A DNA stretch of 64,000 nucleotides from Eudoraea adriatica DSM 19308 (GTDB taxonomy: Bacteria > Bacteroidota > Bacteroidia > Flavobacteriales > Flavobacteriaceae). The position numbers were made by a program, and so were the translations under genes. Below the pieces are notes generated by a model. The model was not told the origin of the DNA. It saw only the letters and a program-made list of their open reading frames with translations, and ran no database searches. The number at the start of each line of letters is the position of its first letter. The first letter of the stretch is position 1. The stretch lies in assembly GCF_000382125.1 (NCBI RefSeq), contig NZ_KB907546.1, forward strand, positions 372,001 to 436,000. The letters run 5' to 3'. Below are positions 7,096 to 17,449 of this stretch, piece by piece.

Positions 7096-8094
7096 GTGAA
7101 AGGTTTGGTAGTACTATTTCTTGGTATTCTAACCATGACTTCTTTTTGTGGTCAGGCGCAAAAGTATGTATCAGTAAAGAGGTCTCTGAAATTAATGGGC
7201 AGTACTTTTGAATTAACAGTAGTGGCTAATAATGAGGATATTGGATATATCAATTTACAAGAGGCTATTGCAGAGATCAAACGTATTGAAAACCTGATTT
7301 CTTCCTGGGATCCGGATTCAGAAACTTCAGAAATTAATCGAAATGCAGGCGTTAAACCGGTAAAAGTAAGTCTTGAGCTGTACAAATTAATAGAACGTTC
7401 TATTCAGATTTCTGAAATTACAAATGGAGCCTTTGATATTACAATAGCCGCCATGGAAGAGGTCTGGAAATTTGATGGATCCATGACTACCTTACCAACA
7501 CCGGAACAGATCCGCAGCGCAGTTTCCAAAGTAGGTTATAAAAAAATCGCCCTTAATAAAGCTGAAAATACGGTGTTTTTAACGGAGAAGGGGATGAAGA
7601 TTGGATTTGGGGCAATTGGCAAAGGCTATGCTGCAGATAAAGTCAGAGAATTATTGGTTTCCAAACAGGTTCCTGCCGGTATGATCAACGCCTCCGGAGA
7701 TATAACAACCTGGGGTACAAAGGCAACCGGAGAGAAATGGCTGATAGGCGTAGATCACCCGAGAAGAAATGGTAAAATATTTACCTGGCTTCCGTTAATA
7801 GAATCATCGGTATCCATTGCTGGTAATCCGGACAGATATGTGTCATTTAATGGAAAGAAATATGCGCATTACATCGATCCGGAATCGGGGTATCCAACTA
7901 CTGGCATTAGCAAGGTAACTGTACTTGCAAAAAGGGCCGAACTATGTGATGCACTGGCAACTGCCGTGTATATTTTAGGTAAGGAAAAAGGGATTTCTTT
8001 AATAAATCAGCTTGGGGATACTGAAGTAATAATTGTAGACAGGTTTAATCAGATGTTTAACAGCAACGGCATAATTCTGGATACCTTAGAATAA
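7096..8094 (+). CDS. apbE: FAD:protein FMN transferase (ApbE family)
   Basis: A 332-residue secreted ApbE. The family attaches FMN to a Thr or Ser of partner proteins outside the inner membrane, using FAD and Mg2+. Visible are GSTFELTV at the start of the domain, SSWDPDSETSEINRNAG, FDITIAAMEEVWKFDG, GFGAIGKGYAADKV, INASGDITTWG, DHPRR, and DALATAVYILG with the Mg2+-site Asp. The start is GTG at 7096: it opens a clear signal peptide (KGLVVLFLGILTMTSFCGQA, possibly lipidated at Cys18), while the internal ATG would cut that signal in half. It directly follows a 36-codon frame. The target flavoprotein is not in the window. Confidence 0.9.
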   Translation: MKGLVVLFLGILTMTSFCGQAQKYVSVKRSLKLMGSTFELTVVANNEDIGYINLQEAIAEIKRIENLISSWDPDSETSEINRNAGVKPVKVSLELYKLIERSIQISEITNGAFDITIAAMEEVWKFDGSMTTLPTPEQIRSAVSKVGYKKIALNKAENTVFLTEKGMKIGFGAIGKGYAADKVRELLVSKQVPAGMINASGDITTWGTKATGEKWLIGVDHPRRNGKIFTWLPLIESSVSIAGNPDRYVSFNGKKYAHYIDPESGYPTTGISKVTVLAKRAELCDALATAVYILGKEKGISLINQLGDTEVIIVDRFNQMFNSNGIILDTLE

Positions 8095-8183
8095 TTATTC
8101 TTGTCTGAATTTTACAAAATCTCCTTTATCTTACTATTTATGAGGTTCATATACCTTTAAAAATTTGTAAATTCGCATTCCTA

Positions 8184-8190
8184 AGAGGAG
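8184..8190 (+). promoter_or_regulatory. Strong Shine-Dalgarno-like site before prfA
   Basis: AGAGGAG ends five bases before the prfA ATG. Most genes in this window have no such sequence, as is usual in Flavobacteriaceae, so this one stands out. Confidence 0.55.
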
Positions 8191-8195
8191 ATTCA

Positions 8196-9272
8196 ATGTT
8201 AGATAAATTAAATATTGTAAAGCAGCGATTCGATGAGGTATCAGACCTCATAATTCAGCCTGATGTTATTGCGGATCAAAAGCGCTATATTCAGTTAAAT
8301 AAAGAATATAAGGATTTGCGGTTGCTCATTGAAAAAAGAGACTATTATATTGAGCTTACCAATAATATCAGGGAAGCGGAAGAAATTATTGCTGATGGTA
8401 GTGATTTAGAGATGGTTGAGATGGCTAAAATGCAACTGGAAGAGGCCAAAGAAGCCTTGCCACACCTGGAGGAGGAAATAAAGTTATTGTTAATTCCAAA
8501 AGATCCCGAGGATACGAAAAATGTGGTTATGGAAATACGTGCAGGTACAGGTGGAGATGAGGCCAGTATTTTTGCCGGAGATCTTTACCGAATGTATTCC
8601 AAGTATTGCGAGTCCAAAGGCTGGAAAACAAATATCATTGATTTGAGTGAAGGTACCAGCGGTGGATATAAAGAAATTCAATTTGAAGTTACCGGAGAAG
8701 ATGTATACGGGACATTGAAGTTTGAGGCAGGTGTTCATCGGGTGCAACGGGTACCTCAGACCGAAACGCAAGGCCGGGTTCACACCAGTGCAGCAACCGT
8801 GATGGTCTTGCCGGAAGCAGAAGATTTTGATGTGCATGTTGATCCCAAGGATGTACGTATTGACTATTTTTGTTCCTCAGGTCCGGGTGGTCAGTCCGTG
8901 AATACAACATACTCTGCAGTGCGGTTGACCCATATTCCTACAGGATTAGTTGCCCAGTGCCAGGATGAAAAATCGCAGCACAAGAATAAGGATAAGGCCT
9001 TCAAAGTTTTACGTTCCCGACTTTACGATATGGAATTGGCAAAAAAACAGGAAGAGGACGCAGCAAAAAGAAATTCACAGGTAAGCAGTGGAGATCGTTC
9101 CGCCAAGATTCGAACATATAACTATCCGCAGGGCAGGGTTACCGATCATAGGATAGGGCTTACACTCTACGATTTACAAAATATAATCAATGGGGATATT
9201 CAAAAGATTATTGATGAGTTGATGTTTGTTGAAAATACTGAAAAGTTAAAAGAAGCTTCGGAGATTTTTTAG
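8196..9272 (+). CDS. prfA: Peptide chain release factor 1
   Basis: A 358-residue RF1 that ends translation at UAA and UAG codons. The GGQ hydrolysis loop is intact ([12 protein letters not shown], near residue 230), and the stop-codon-reading PxT tripeptide is present as PQT in [18 protein letters not shown] (near residue 186), which marks RF1 rather than RF2. The C-terminal [21 protein letters not shown] block is normal. pyrF follows after eight bases, so the two are co-transcribed. Unlike its neighbours it has a strong Shine-Dalgarno-like sequence just upstream. Confidence 0.97.
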   Translation: MLDKLNIVKQRFDEVSDLIIQPDVIADQKRYIQLNKEYKDLRLLIEKRDYYIELTNNIREAEEIIADGSDLEMVEMAKMQLEEAKEALPHLEEEIKLLLIPKDPEDTKNVVMEIRAGTGGDEASIFAGDLYRMYSKYCESKGWKTNIIDLSEGTSGGYKEIQFEVTGEDVYGTLKFEAGVHRVQRVPQTETQGRVHTSAATVMVLPEAEDFDVHVDPKDVRIDYFCSSGPGGQSVNTTYSAVRLTHIPTGLVAQCQDEKSQHKNKDKAFKVLRSRLYDMELAKKQEEDAAKRNSQVSSGDRSAKIRTYNYPQGRVTDHRIGLTLYDLQNIINGDIQKIIDELMFVENTEKLKEASEIF

Positions 9273-9280
9273 AAATCAGT

Positions 9281-10102
9281 ATGAAAATTGAACACTTAGT
9301 TGAGCAAATCCATAAAAAAGAATCCTTTCTCTGTATAGGACTGGATACGGACCTGGATAGAGTACCTGCACATCTCCTTAAAGAGGAGTCTCCCATTTTT
9401 TCATTTAACAAAGCAATAATTGATGCTACACACCATCTTTGTGTTGCCTATAAACCAAATGTTGCTTTTTATGAGGCTTATGGTGCAATGGGTTGGGAAG
9501 CCCTGCGAAAAACGATTGAATATCTTAATGACAATTACCCGGAACTTTTTACCATTGCCGATGCAAAACGAGGAGATATCGGGAATACTTCCTACAGATA
9601 CGCCAAAGCATTTTTTGAAGATTTGGATTTTGACTCCATTACCGTAGCACCCTATATGGGAAGAGATTCGGTTGAACCTTTTTTATCTTTCGACAATAAA
9701 CATACCATACTCCTGGCCCTGACTTCAAATGAGGGCGCTTATGATTTTCAAACAAAATTAGTTGGGGAAAAGACTTTGTATGAAGAAGTACTGAAGACCT
9801 CAAGATCTTACAAAAACTCTCAAAATCTAATGTACGTGGTTGGTGCAACCAAGGCGAGTTATTTAGCCGATATACGAAAGATAATCCCGGATAGTTTTCT
9901 ATTGGTACCGGGGGTAGGCGCACAGGGTGGAAGTCTGGAAGAAGTTTGTAAATATGGAATGAACAGAGATGTTGGGATATTGGTGAACTCTTCCAGGGGT
10001 ATTATCTATGCCTCATCCGGCAACAATTTCGAAACTATTGCGGCAGAAAAAGCTTCTGAATTACGTGATAAAATGGCGCTTGAACTCAAAAAAAGGGCTT
10101 AA
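9281..10102 (+). CDS. pyrF: Orotidine-5'-phosphate decarboxylase (type 2)
   Basis: A 273-residue enzyme that converts OMP to UMP, the last step of pyrimidine synthesis. The catalytic Asp-Lys-Asp region reads [13 protein letters not shown] near residue 95, and the phosphate-binding C-terminal loop reads [11 protein letters not shown]. The length and FIGLD-like opening ([13 protein letters not shown]) place it in the longer OMPdecase type 2 subgroup found in actinobacteria and Bacteroidota. It lies eight bases after prfA. The 3' end abuts the stop of a convergent small gene with no base between them. Confidence 0.95.
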   Translation: MKIEHLVEQIHKKESFLCIGLDTDLDRVPAHLLKEESPIFSFNKAIIDATHHLCVAYKPNVAFYEAYGAMGWEALRKTIEYLNDNYPELFTIADAKRGDIGNTSYRYAKAFFEDLDFDSITVAPYMGRDSVEPFLSFDNKHTILLALTSNEGAYDFQTKLVGEKTLYEEVLKTSRSYKNSQNLMYVVGATKASYLADIRKIIPDSFLLVPGVGAQGGSLEEVCKYGMNRDVGILVNSSRGIIYASSGNNFETIAAEKASELRDKMALELKKRA

Positions 10103-10300
10103 TTAGGTAACAATATTTTCCAATACTTTTTTAAGCTTGCGTGCCTTTAATTCAAAAAACGCTGCAAGTTTATCATCCGAAGTTTTAAAATCCGATGCCT
10201 TGTTTAAAAAGTTCTGATACTGGTACTCAATTTGGGCCAAAGCCTGATGTCCACTCGTTATTGGAGTAATCGCTCCAACTTTACAATATTGATTATCCAT
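10103..10300 (-). CDS. Small conserved-looking cytosolic protein, unknown function
   Basis: A 65-residue protein, mainly helical and charged, with no membrane segment or signal. The C-terminal half (KLAAFFELKARKLKKVLENIV) looks like an amphipathic helix, so a small helical dimer is plausible. The start at 10300 is chosen because TATATTTG (minus strand, 10321-10328) lies 20 bases upstream, between this ATG and an earlier in-frame ATG at 10372. It is convergent with pyrF, stop codon to stop codon. I do not recognise the family. Confidence 0.6.
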   Translation of the reverse strand: MDNQYCKVGAITPITSGHQALAQIEYQYQNFLNKASDFKTSDDKLAAFFELKARKLKKVLENIVT

Positions 10301-10320
10301 AGTCACATTCTTTGTTCTTA

Positions 10321-10328
10321 CAAATATA
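10321..10328 (-). promoter_or_regulatory. -7 promoter element of the 65-residue protein gene
   Basis: CAAATATA on the plus strand reads TATATTTG on the minus strand, 20 bases before the ATG at 10300. Confidence 0.55.
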
Positions 10329-10543
10329 CGGCTTAAATGAAGGTTTGGATGTTGGTATATGCATGTATTCATCTAAAAATCAGGCGATATGTCTAATTTT
10401 TAACTAAATTGATGAATATAAGGCTCATAAATTTAGAAAAATTTAAAATCCCTGAAGTCTGACGATTAGAGATGGTTTCATAAGAACCAGGTTTAAAGCA
10501 CACAATAATTAGCTTATTTACAACTGTCCTAAAATACCTAAGC

Positions 10544-11050
10544 ATGAAATATTTTATAATAATTTTCTTTTTCCTGGCCACAGGGATTGGTGCATGGGCA
10601 CAATCTTCAAATTGTAATTGTTGTTCAGAAAATCATGACGATTTCGATTTTTGGGAAGGCAATTGGGAAGTGACCAATAAAGATGGAACAGATGCAGGTA
10701 AGAATACTATTATAAAAATACAAGACGGCTGCATTCTTATGGAAAATTGGATTAGCGCCAAAGGTCAATACACCGGCACCAGTTTAAACTTTTATAATGA
10801 TAAAACGAAACAATGGGAACAACTTTGGATAGATAATGCAGGAAGTCATTTAAAACTCACCGGGAAAAGAACAGGGAATCAAATGATTATGAAATCTTTA
10901 CCTTTTGAACATCAGGATGGAAAAAACTACGTTAATAAAATTACATGGACTCTGAACAAGGATGGAACTGTAAGACAACTCTGGGAAATCCTGCACAATG
11001 ATACTGTGTCAAATGTCGCTTTTGATGGTCTGTACCGGAAAGTGCAATGA
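10544..11050 (+). CDS. Secreted DUF1579-like protein
   Basis: A 168-residue exported protein with a signal peptide (KYFIIIFFFLATGIGAWAQ, cleavage after about residue 20). The mature part opens with a Cys cluster (SNCNCCSEN) and the FDFWEGNWEV motif that begins DUF1579-type lipocalin-like barrels, then alternating strands with many aromatic residues. Such small beta-barrels often bind a hydrophobic ligand, but no function is established. It is a single gene closed by a terminator. Confidence 0.75.
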   Translation: MKYFIIIFFFLATGIGAWAQSSNCNCCSENHDDFDFWEGNWEVTNKDGTDAGKNTIIKIQDGCILMENWISAKGQYTGTSLNFYNDKTKQWEQLWIDNAGSHLKLTGKRTGNQMIMKSLPFEHQDGKNYVNKITWTLNKDGTVRQLWEILHNDTVSNVAFDGLYRKVQ

Positions 11051-11073
11051 TATAATAAAAAAGTTGCGGGAAT

Positions 11074-11104
11074 AAAAAAACCGGCGCTCCCACCGGTTTT
11101 AAAC
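11074..11104 (+). terminator. Terminator after the DUF1579-like gene
   Basis: Stem AAACCGG (11078-11084) and CCGGTTT (11093-11099), loop CGCTCCCA, with T residues after it and A residues before it, so it may work in both directions. Confidence 0.75.
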
Positions 11105-11347
11105 TAACTAACTCAAAAAATACTAACTCAAATAATTCGTTTAAGGATATCTGCCGGATACTTCAGCAGAACTACAGGTTTTGAACATTGTAGTGACTTA
11201 CCTTCAAATTTTTAACGTTAAAATTTTCTGTTTATTGCAAGGATTTTAAGAATTTTTTAATTAATCTTCTGAATTACATACCATTTATTGCAGAGTGCTG
11301 TCAAGAAAAAGCAAACCATTTTTAAACTGAGAATACCTGAAATATAT
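11105..11347. other. Non-coding spacer
   Basis: 243 bases between the DUF1579-like and PfkB genes, tail to tail. ACTAACTCAAA occurs twice 15 bases apart (11107-11117 and 11122-11132). No convincing gene, RNA or promoter was found. Confidence 0.5.
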
Positions 11348-12313
11348 TTAATAGTGGTTGGAAATTAACTTTTCGGTTTCTTTTCTGTTTTTAAATACTT
11401 CAAAAGTCTTCCCCTGCGTACGTAATGCACCAAGCGTGTTTGCATATTGTGCGGCTTTAATGGGGTCTTTGAATAAAGAAAATCCATAGGCAAGTCCACC
11501 GGCAAAAGAATCCCCGCATCCTGTCGTGTCTATTACATCTTTCATGAAAACAGATTTTATAAATTTTTTCACTGTAGTAGTATCTTCCTTGTAATAGACA
11601 ACACAGCCTCTAGAATCCAAGGTCACATAAAAATAGGATACCCCTTTCGAGAGGACGTGTTCAGCCATTGCATCGATATGGTCCGTCTTATCTTCTTCAT
11701 AGCTGGTCATTTCTTCATATTCGTATTCGTTTTTAAACCAACACGCCTGGGACTCTTCGAGATTCATTTTTAAAACGTCTATAAAGGGTAGCCATTCATC
11801 CATGTCCACCCAGAATTTTCGATATCGATCTCCGGTCATGCTCATTGTGGTAGTAGGCCCATGGGCATCAAAAATTATTAAGCCTTTTTTATGTTCCTTA
11901 ATATGCCTGAGCGTACTAAGTGAAACTTCAAAGTCTGTTATGGGAACAAAAACATAGGCATCAATATCATCGGAATCCGGAAGGTCCTCAGGCAAAATGG
12001 GTTTCATGCAAGCCGTCTGCTTTTCTAATCTATTATTTTGATCTATAAACCTGAGTTCTATAATCGTCCCTCTGTCGTCCTTATAGCCAATATGAGTAGT
12101 ATCAATATTTGAATAAGGCTTAAATACTTCCAGAATAGCCTCATAATCCTTTTGATGTACGTGGGATATTGGTATTACCCTGCCATCATCCCCCAATAGT
12201 TTGGATAAAGCAATTACCGGGTGCGTCACACAGCCGTATTTGTGTATAACCTCTTCCTGATGCGTGTAAATAGTATCTCTGGGAATTGGCCCTAAAACTG
12301 CAATTTTAATCAT
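11348..12313 (-). CDS. PfkB family carbohydrate/nucleoside kinase
   Basis: A 321-residue ribokinase-type kinase. The second PfkB signature with the catalytic Asp and anion hole is clear: VIDTTGCGDSFAGGLAYG near residue 270. The first, Gly-rich motif is poorly kept (KYGCVTHPVIALSKLLG), as in adenosine-kinase-like members. The middle has an unusual acidic stretch (NEYEYEEMTSYEEDKTDH). The substrate, a sugar or nucleoside, cannot be told. The start is the ATG at 12313 (MIKIAVLGPIPRD), which begins at the first beta-strand; six extra residues from an upstream ATG are unlikely. It lies downstream of purU in the same direction with an 80-base gap. Confidence 0.85.
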   Translation of the reverse strand: MIKIAVLGPIPRDTIYTHQEEVIHKYGCVTHPVIALSKLLGDDGRVIPISHVHQKDYEAILEVFKPYSNIDTTHIGYKDDRGTIIELRFIDQNNRLEKQTACMKPILPEDLPDSDDIDAYVFVPITDFEVSLSTLRHIKEHKKGLIIFDAHGPTTTMSMTGDRYRKFWVDMDEWLPFIDVLKMNLEESQACWFKNEYEYEEMTSYEEDKTDHIDAMAEHVLSKGVSYFYVTLDSRGCVVYYKEDTTTVKKFIKSVFMKDVIDTTGCGDSFAGGLAYGFSLFKDPIKAAQYANTLGALRTQGKTFEVFKNRKETEKLISNHY

Positions 12314-12393
12314 AAGCCTATGCCTTTGCACATTAATATTTCGTTAATATACTAAATAATTAGCGGTGTAAAAAGGCCTTATTCCGGATGGAT

Positions 12394-13245
12394 TTATGAA
12401 AAGATCACCGTTTTATTATTATAAACCATGGTTTTTCTTTCTACATGAAGTTGTACCGCCCTTGACAGCACAATTTTTTCCAGATCGCGTCCTTTGGTAA
12501 TAAAGTCTTTTACTCTGTGGGAGTGAGATACCGTTGTAACATCTTGCTCAATTATTGGGCCGGCATCGAGGGCTTCCGTCACATAGTGGCTGGTTGCACC
12601 GATAATTTTTACACCACGCGCAAATGCAGCATGATAAGGTTTGGCTCCGGCAAAAGCCGGAAGGAAGGAATGGTGAATGTTGATGATTTTATTTGGAAAA
12701 TGATCTATGATTTTGCTGCTTAATATCTGCATATATCTGGCCAATACTATGAAATCTACATTATGAGATTTTAAGAGTTCTAATTGTTGCTTCTCTGCCG
12801 CTTCTTTGGTTTCTTTGGATACAGGTATTAGGTAGTAGGGAATTTCAAACTGATCGGCGATATGTCTGGCATCGTCATGATTGCTTAAGATGAAAGGGAT
12901 TTCCAGTGTCAATTCACCAGATTTATAGCGACTCAGGAGGTCATACAAACAATGGTTGTATTTGGATACAAAAATTGCCATTCGCGGTTTTAAATTTCCG
13001 GGATGAATGTTCCACTCCATGGCATAGGGGATAGCTAATTTTGAATCGAACTCTTGCTTGAACTTGGAAAATTCAAATTCGCTGTCCGTAAATTCACTTT
13101 CCAGGCGCATAAAGAAAACATTGAGCTCTTCATCAACATGCTGGTCCAGGTATACTATATTACCCCCATTGTTATGAATAAACCCGGTTATTGCGCTTAT
13201 TATTCCCGATTGATCCGGGCAGTGAATAAGAATTGTGTATCTCAA
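12394..13245 (-). CDS. purU: Formyltetrahydrofolate deformylase
   Basis: A 283-residue PurU that hydrolyses 10-formyl-THF to formate and THF. The N-terminal ACT domain (residues 1-80, ILIHCPDQSGIISAITGFIH) is the amino-acid-sensing part. The C-terminal formyltransferase fold carries VLARYMQILS, then NIHHSFLPAFAGAKPYHAA with the catalytic His, and HYVTEALDAGPIIEQDV with the catalytic Asp. In other bacteria it balances one-carbon units and supplies formate for purine synthesis. It is divergent from icmF. Confidence 0.95.
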   Translation of the reverse strand: MRYTILIHCPDQSGIISAITGFIHNNGGNIVYLDQHVDEELNVFFMRLESEFTDSEFEFSKFKQEFDSKLAIPYAMEWNIHPGNLKPRMAIFVSKYNHCLYDLLSRYKSGELTLEIPFILSNHDDARHIADQFEIPYYLIPVSKETKEAAEKQQLELLKSHNVDFIVLARYMQILSSKIIDHFPNKIINIHHSFLPAFAGAKPYHAAFARGVKIIGATSHYVTEALDAGPIIEQDVTTVSHSHRVKDFITKGRDLEKIVLSRAVQLHVERKTMVYNNKTVIFS

Positions 13246-13388
13246 AATAATGTATTTTAGCCCGTAAAATTATAATATTAGGAACCAAGGCTTATAAAAT
13301 CCGATAATTTTTATAAAATTCTGATTATAAGATGATATTTTTTGCATTTTCCTTAAATTGCTAACCTAAAATAGACCAAAAATTATCA

Positions 13389-16300
13389 ATGAAACAAGAA
13401 ATCGTCTATAAACCAAAGAATAAAATAAGAGTGGTTACTGCGGCTTCTCTGTTTGATGGTCATGATGCCGCCATCAATATCATGCGACGCATTATTCAGG
13501 CTACCGGTGTAGAGGTCATTCATTTGGGCCATGACAGAAGTGTAGATGAGGTCGTGAATTGCGCTATACAGGAAGATGTGAATGCCATTGCAATGACTTC
13601 ATATCAGGGAGGTCATAATGAATATTTTAGATATATGTTTGACCTTTTAAAAGAGCGTGGTGCTGGTCATATCAAGATATTTGGCGGTGGGGGAGGTGTA
13701 ATTCTGCCTGAAGAAATAGAATCCCTCATGAAATATGGAATAACCAGGATATATTCGCCAGACGATGGGCGCACAATGGGGTTGCAAGGAATGATAAACG
13801 ATCTTGTAAAGAAAAGTGATACTCCTGTTCCGCCTCTAAAATTGGATAAAGGAACTACCCTGATCAAGGCGCTAAAGAACAAACAGGCGGGGACAATAGC
13901 ACGGCTGATAAGTCTTGCTGAAAACAGGCCTTCCGAATTTGAAGAACTCTTTTCCAAAATTCGCGGTGAGAAAAATCAGGTCCCGGTGTTGGGCATAACA
14001 GGTACGGGTGGTTCCGGTAAATCTAGTTTGGTTGACGAGCTTGTGCGGCGTTTTTTAAGGGATTTTCCTAAGAAATCCATTGGGTTGGTATCTGTGGACC
14101 CTTCCAAAAGGAAAACCGGCGGTGCTCTTCTGGGAGACCGGATAAGAATGAATGCAATAAATGATGACAGGGTGTATATGCGCTCCCTGGCCACAAGACA
14201 ATCCAATTTGGCTTTATCCAAATATGTGAATGAGGCAGTTGAGGTATTGAAAACAGCCGGATTTGATCTTATTATTCTTGAAACTTCGGGCATTGGCCAG
14301 TCAGATACGGAAATAATTGAACATAGCGACGTATCCCTCTATGTTATGACTCCGGAATTTGGAGCTGCAACGCAACTCGAGAAAATTGATATGCTGGATT
14401 TTGCTGATCTGGTTGCGATAAATAAATTTGACAAAAGAGGGGCACTGGATGCTTTAAGAGATGTAAAGAAACAATATGTACGCAATCAGGGTTTATGGGA
14501 AGCAGATGATGATACATTGCCAATTTTTGGCACAATAGCCTCGCAATTTAATGATCCCGGCATGAACCGTTTATACAAAGCGGTAATGAGGCAATTAACT
14601 GAAAAGGCAAATGCTGATCTGGTTTCAACTTTAGTGGTCAGCAAGGAAATGGATGAGAAGGTATTTGTGGTTCCGCCTTCGAGGGTGCGATATCTTTCAG
14701 AGATTACCGAAAGTATTAATTCTTATGACACAAAAGTGTCTTGTCAGGTTGAAGTAGCCCAGCAATTATATGGAATTTATAAAACTATAGCAGGTCTTTG
14801 CAAGACTAAACCCGGTTTAAACAGTGCGGGAATAAAAGTTTCCGATTCAGATATGCCCGGGGAAGATGAAAAAGATAATTTAATTCAACTTCTATTGGTT
14901 GAATTTGACCGTGTAAAACTCAATTTGGACCCTTATAACTGGCAAATAATCCTTAATTGGAATAGTGTGGTCAAAAGATACAAAGACCCCTCCTATGTGT
15001 TTAAAGTAAGAGATAAGGAGATAAAAATAGACACGCACATTGAGTCATTATCCGGTCTTGCTATTCCCAAAGTAATTTTACCAAGATATAAAGCATGGGG
15101 AGATCTGCTTCAGTGGCGGCTGCAAGAGAATGTACCAGGGGAATTTCCCTATACTTCCGGACTTTACCCTTTTAAGAGGACCGGGGAAGACCCTACACGA
15201 ATGTTCGCCGGCGAAGGTGGACCAGAAAGAACCAACAGAAGGTTTCATTATGTAAGTCTCGATATGCCTGCGAAGAGACTGTCTACGGCATTCGATTCTG
15301 TGACACTTTATGGTAATGACCCGGATCACAGACCCGATATTTATGGGAAGATTGGTAATGCAGGAGTGTCTGTTTGCTGCCTGGATGATGCCAAAAAATT
15401 ATATTCCGGTTTTGATCTTAGTGATCCCATGACTTCAGTGAGCATGACCATAAACGGGCCTGCCCCAATGTTGCTCGGATACTTTATCAATGCCGCAATT
15501 GACCAAAACTGTGAGAAGTATATACATAAAAATGGACTCGAAAAAGAGGTGGAATCAAAAATTAAAACCTACTATGGCGGAAATTTAGAAAACAGACCAA
15601 AGTATGTGGGCAACCTGCCAGAAGGAAATAACGGTCTTGGACTTTTTTTGCTAGGCATAACCGGAGATGAAGTACTTGCACCTGAGGTTTACAACAGCAT
15701 TAAAAAAGAAACTTTAAAAACAATTCGCGGAACGGTCCAGGCAGATATCCTAAAAGAAGATCAGGCTCAGAATACCTGCATTTTTTCAACGGAATTTGCA
15801 TTAAGACTGATGGGTGATGTTCAGGAATATTTTATTCAGAATGAGGTAAGAAATTTTTATTCTGTTTCTATTTCGGGTTACCATATAGCAGAAGCCGGGG
15901 CGAATCCAATCACACAATTGGCGTTTACGCTTTCGAATGGTTTTACCTACGTTGAATATTACCTTAGCCGCGGCATGGATATTAATAAATTCGGGCCCAA
16001 CTTGTCGTTTTTCTTTTCCAATGGAATAGATCCGGAGTATGCAGTAATAGGAAGGGTTGCCAGGCGTATTTGGGCAAAAGCCATGAAAGAAAAATACGGC
16101 GCAGATTCCAGGGCTCAAATGTTAAAATATCATATTCAGACCTCAGGTCGGAGTTTGCATGCTCAGGAAATAGATTTTAATGATATAAGAACCACTTTGC
16201 AGGCACTTTATGCCATTTATGACAATTGTAATTCATTGCATACTAATGCATACGATGAGGCTATTACCACGCCAACAGAAGAATCTGTTCGAAGGGCAAT

Positions 16301-16826
16301 GGCAATACAATTGATTATCAACAAGGAACTTGGCCTTGCTAAAAATGAAAACCCGCTACAAGGGTCCTTCATTATTGAAGAACTGACAGATCTTGTGGAG
16401 GAGGCCGTTTTACTCGAATTTGACAGAATTACCGAGCGCGGAGGTGTTTTAGGTGCAATGGAAACCATGTATCAGCGCTCTAAAATACAGGAGGAAAGCA
16501 TGTATTACGAGACTTTGAAACACACCGGGGAATATCCAATAATTGGGGTAAACACTTTTTTGAGCTCTTCGGGATCTCCTACCATTCTTCCTGCCGAAGT
16601 TATTCGTGCTACTGACAAGGAAAAAGAGCAACAAATTGATACCTTAAATGGTTTACAATTAAGAAATAAGCAAATTGCCCAAAAACAATTAAAAGAACTT
16701 CAGGAAACGGCTATTGAGAATGAAAATATATTTGAAAAACTTATGGAGGTCACTAAATATTGTTCATTAGGAGAAATAACACATGCCTTGTTTGAAGTAG
16801 GAGGTCAATACAGAAGGAATATGTAA
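13389..16826 (+). CDS. icmF: Fused isobutyryl-CoA mutase-type protein with G-protein chaperone (IcmF)
   Basis: 1145 residues in the IcmF order: B12-binding domain (about 1-150, with [10 protein letters not shown] as the DxHxxG cobalamin motif), a MeaB-like GTPase (about 195-430, P-loop GTGGSGKSS, then [21 protein letters not shown]), a linker, and a mutase barrel (about 570-1145). The barrel shows [28 protein letters not shown] and [20 protein letters not shown]. The Phe and Gln placed as in IcmF, rather than the Tyr and Arg of methylmalonyl-CoA mutase, point to isobutyryl/butyryl-CoA or a close branched acyl-CoA as substrate. The GTPase part loads and guards adenosylcobalamin. It needs vitamin B12; no cobalamin genes are nearby. 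Confidence 0.93.
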   Translation: MKQEIVYKPKNKIRVVTAASLFDGHDAAINIMRRIIQATGVEVIHLGHDRSVDEVVNCAIQEDVNAIAMTSYQGGHNEYFRYMFDLLKERGAGHIKIFGGGGGVILPEEIESLMKYGITRIYSPDDGRTMGLQGMINDLVKKSDTPVPPLKLDKGTTLIKALKNKQAGTIARLISLAENRPSEFEELFSKIRGEKNQVPVLGITGTGGSGKSSLVDELVRRFLRDFPKKSIGLVSVDPSKRKTGGALLGDRIRMNAINDDRVYMRSLATRQSNLALSKYVNEAVEVLKTAGFDLIILETSGIGQSDTEIIEHSDVSLYVMTPEFGAATQLEKIDMLDFADLVAINKFDKRGALDALRDVKKQYVRNQGLWEADDDTLPIFGTIASQFNDPGMNRLYKAVMRQLTEKANADLVSTLVVSKEMDEKVFVVPPSRVRYLSEITESINSYDTKVSCQVEVAQQLYGIYKTIAGLCKTKPGLNSAGIKVSDSDMPGEDEKDNLIQLLLVEFDRVKLNLDPYNWQIILNWNSVVKRYKDPSYVFKVRDKEIKIDTHIESLSGLAIPKVILPRYKAWGDLLQWRLQENVPGEFPYTSGLYPFKRTGEDPTRMFAGEGGPERTNRRFHYVSLDMPAKRLSTAFDSVTLYGNDPDHRPDIYGKIGNAGVSVCCLDDAKKLYSGFDLSDPMTSVSMTINGPAPMLLGYFINAAIDQNCEKYIHKNGLEKEVESKIKTYYGGNLENRPKYVGNLPEGNNGLGLFLLGITGDEVLAPEVYNSIKKETLKTIRGTVQADILKEDQAQNTCIFSTEFALRLMGDVQEYFIQNEVRNFYSVSISGYHIAEAGANPITQLAFTLSNGFTYVEYYLSRGMDINKFGPNLSFFFSNGIDPEYAVIGRVARRIWAKAMKEKYGADSRAQMLKYHIQTSGRSLHAQEIDFNDIRTTLQALYAIYDNCNSLHTNAYDEAITTPTEESVRRAMAIQLIINKELGLAKNENPLQGSFIIEELTDLVEEAVLLEFDRITERGGVLGAMETMYQRSKIQEESMYYETLKHTGEYPIIGVNTFLSSSGSPTILPAEVIRATDKEKEQQIDTLNGLQLRNKQIAQKQLKELQETAIENENIFEKLMEVTKYCSLGEITHALFEVGGQYRRNM

Positions 16827-16843
16827 TGTAATTGAGGTTGTCG

Positions 16844-16880
16844 GGGTATAATTTAATAAAGAAATCACTGAATTATGCCC
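16844..16880. terminator. Hairpin between convergent icmF and helical-bundle genes
   Basis: A 10-base stem (16844-16853 with 16871-16880, one wobble pair) around a 17-base loop. It has no clear T-run, so its strength as a terminator is doubtful. Confidence 0.35.
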
Positions 16881-16892
16881 GTTGCGACTGGT

Positions 16893-17330
16893 TTAATAAC
16901 CCATATAATCATTGAAACCCCAGTTTGAGCTACCACCGTTTTTGCCAATAGACTTCCTCCATTTTTTAAATGATCTTCTGAAGCTATGAATCTCTTTTCG
17001 AAGTAAATCCAGGTACTCTCTTTCTTTTAATCCATCATTTTCCAGCCCGTTACAATAAGAGATTATATTTCTTATCATAATGTTTATGAATGTAGCACTT
17101 TTCATCCGAACAGCATATGATTCGGTAGATTCTGCCTGTGCTATCTGTTGAGGGATCAAAATGGCGTCTGTGAGCAAAGAATCGGCAATATTGTCCCTTA
17201 AACTGTTAGATTGGTACAATTTTAGCAAGTCCTTGTTTTGAGAAACAAACGAGGCTATTTCCCTGCTCATAGAGCAGAGTTCCATTGCTTTTCTGTAAAC
17301 CGGCAAGGTTCTTAAATTATTGTAGGGCAT
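16893..17330 (-). CDS. Putative four-helix-bundle protein
   Basis: A 145-residue, all-helical, basic protein resembling the S23/IVP-like four-helix-bundle group, with LPVYRKAMELCSMSREIASF near the N-terminus and a Lys/Arg-rich tail (RRSFKKWRKSIGKNGG). No signal peptide or membrane segment. The ATG at 17330 is used; a TTG five codons earlier is possible. The role is unknown. It is convergent with icmF and divergent from an Lrp-type regulator. Confidence 0.6.
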   Translation of the reverse strand: MPYNNLRTLPVYRKAMELCSMSREIASFVSQNKDLLKLYQSNSLRDNIADSLLTDAILIPQQIAQAESTESYAVRMKSATFINIMIRNIISYCNGLENDGLKEREYLDLLRKEIHSFRRSFKKWRKSIGKNGGSSNWGFNDYMGY

Positions 17331-17449
17331 TTTCTCTTTTAGCAAAAATTCTAGAATAAAGTTACGTCCAATTTCCAGATAATATCTTTAAAATATAAAG
17401 CAAATTCGTATTTTAGCTATGAAAAAAGGGTTTTTAAATACATTTTACT

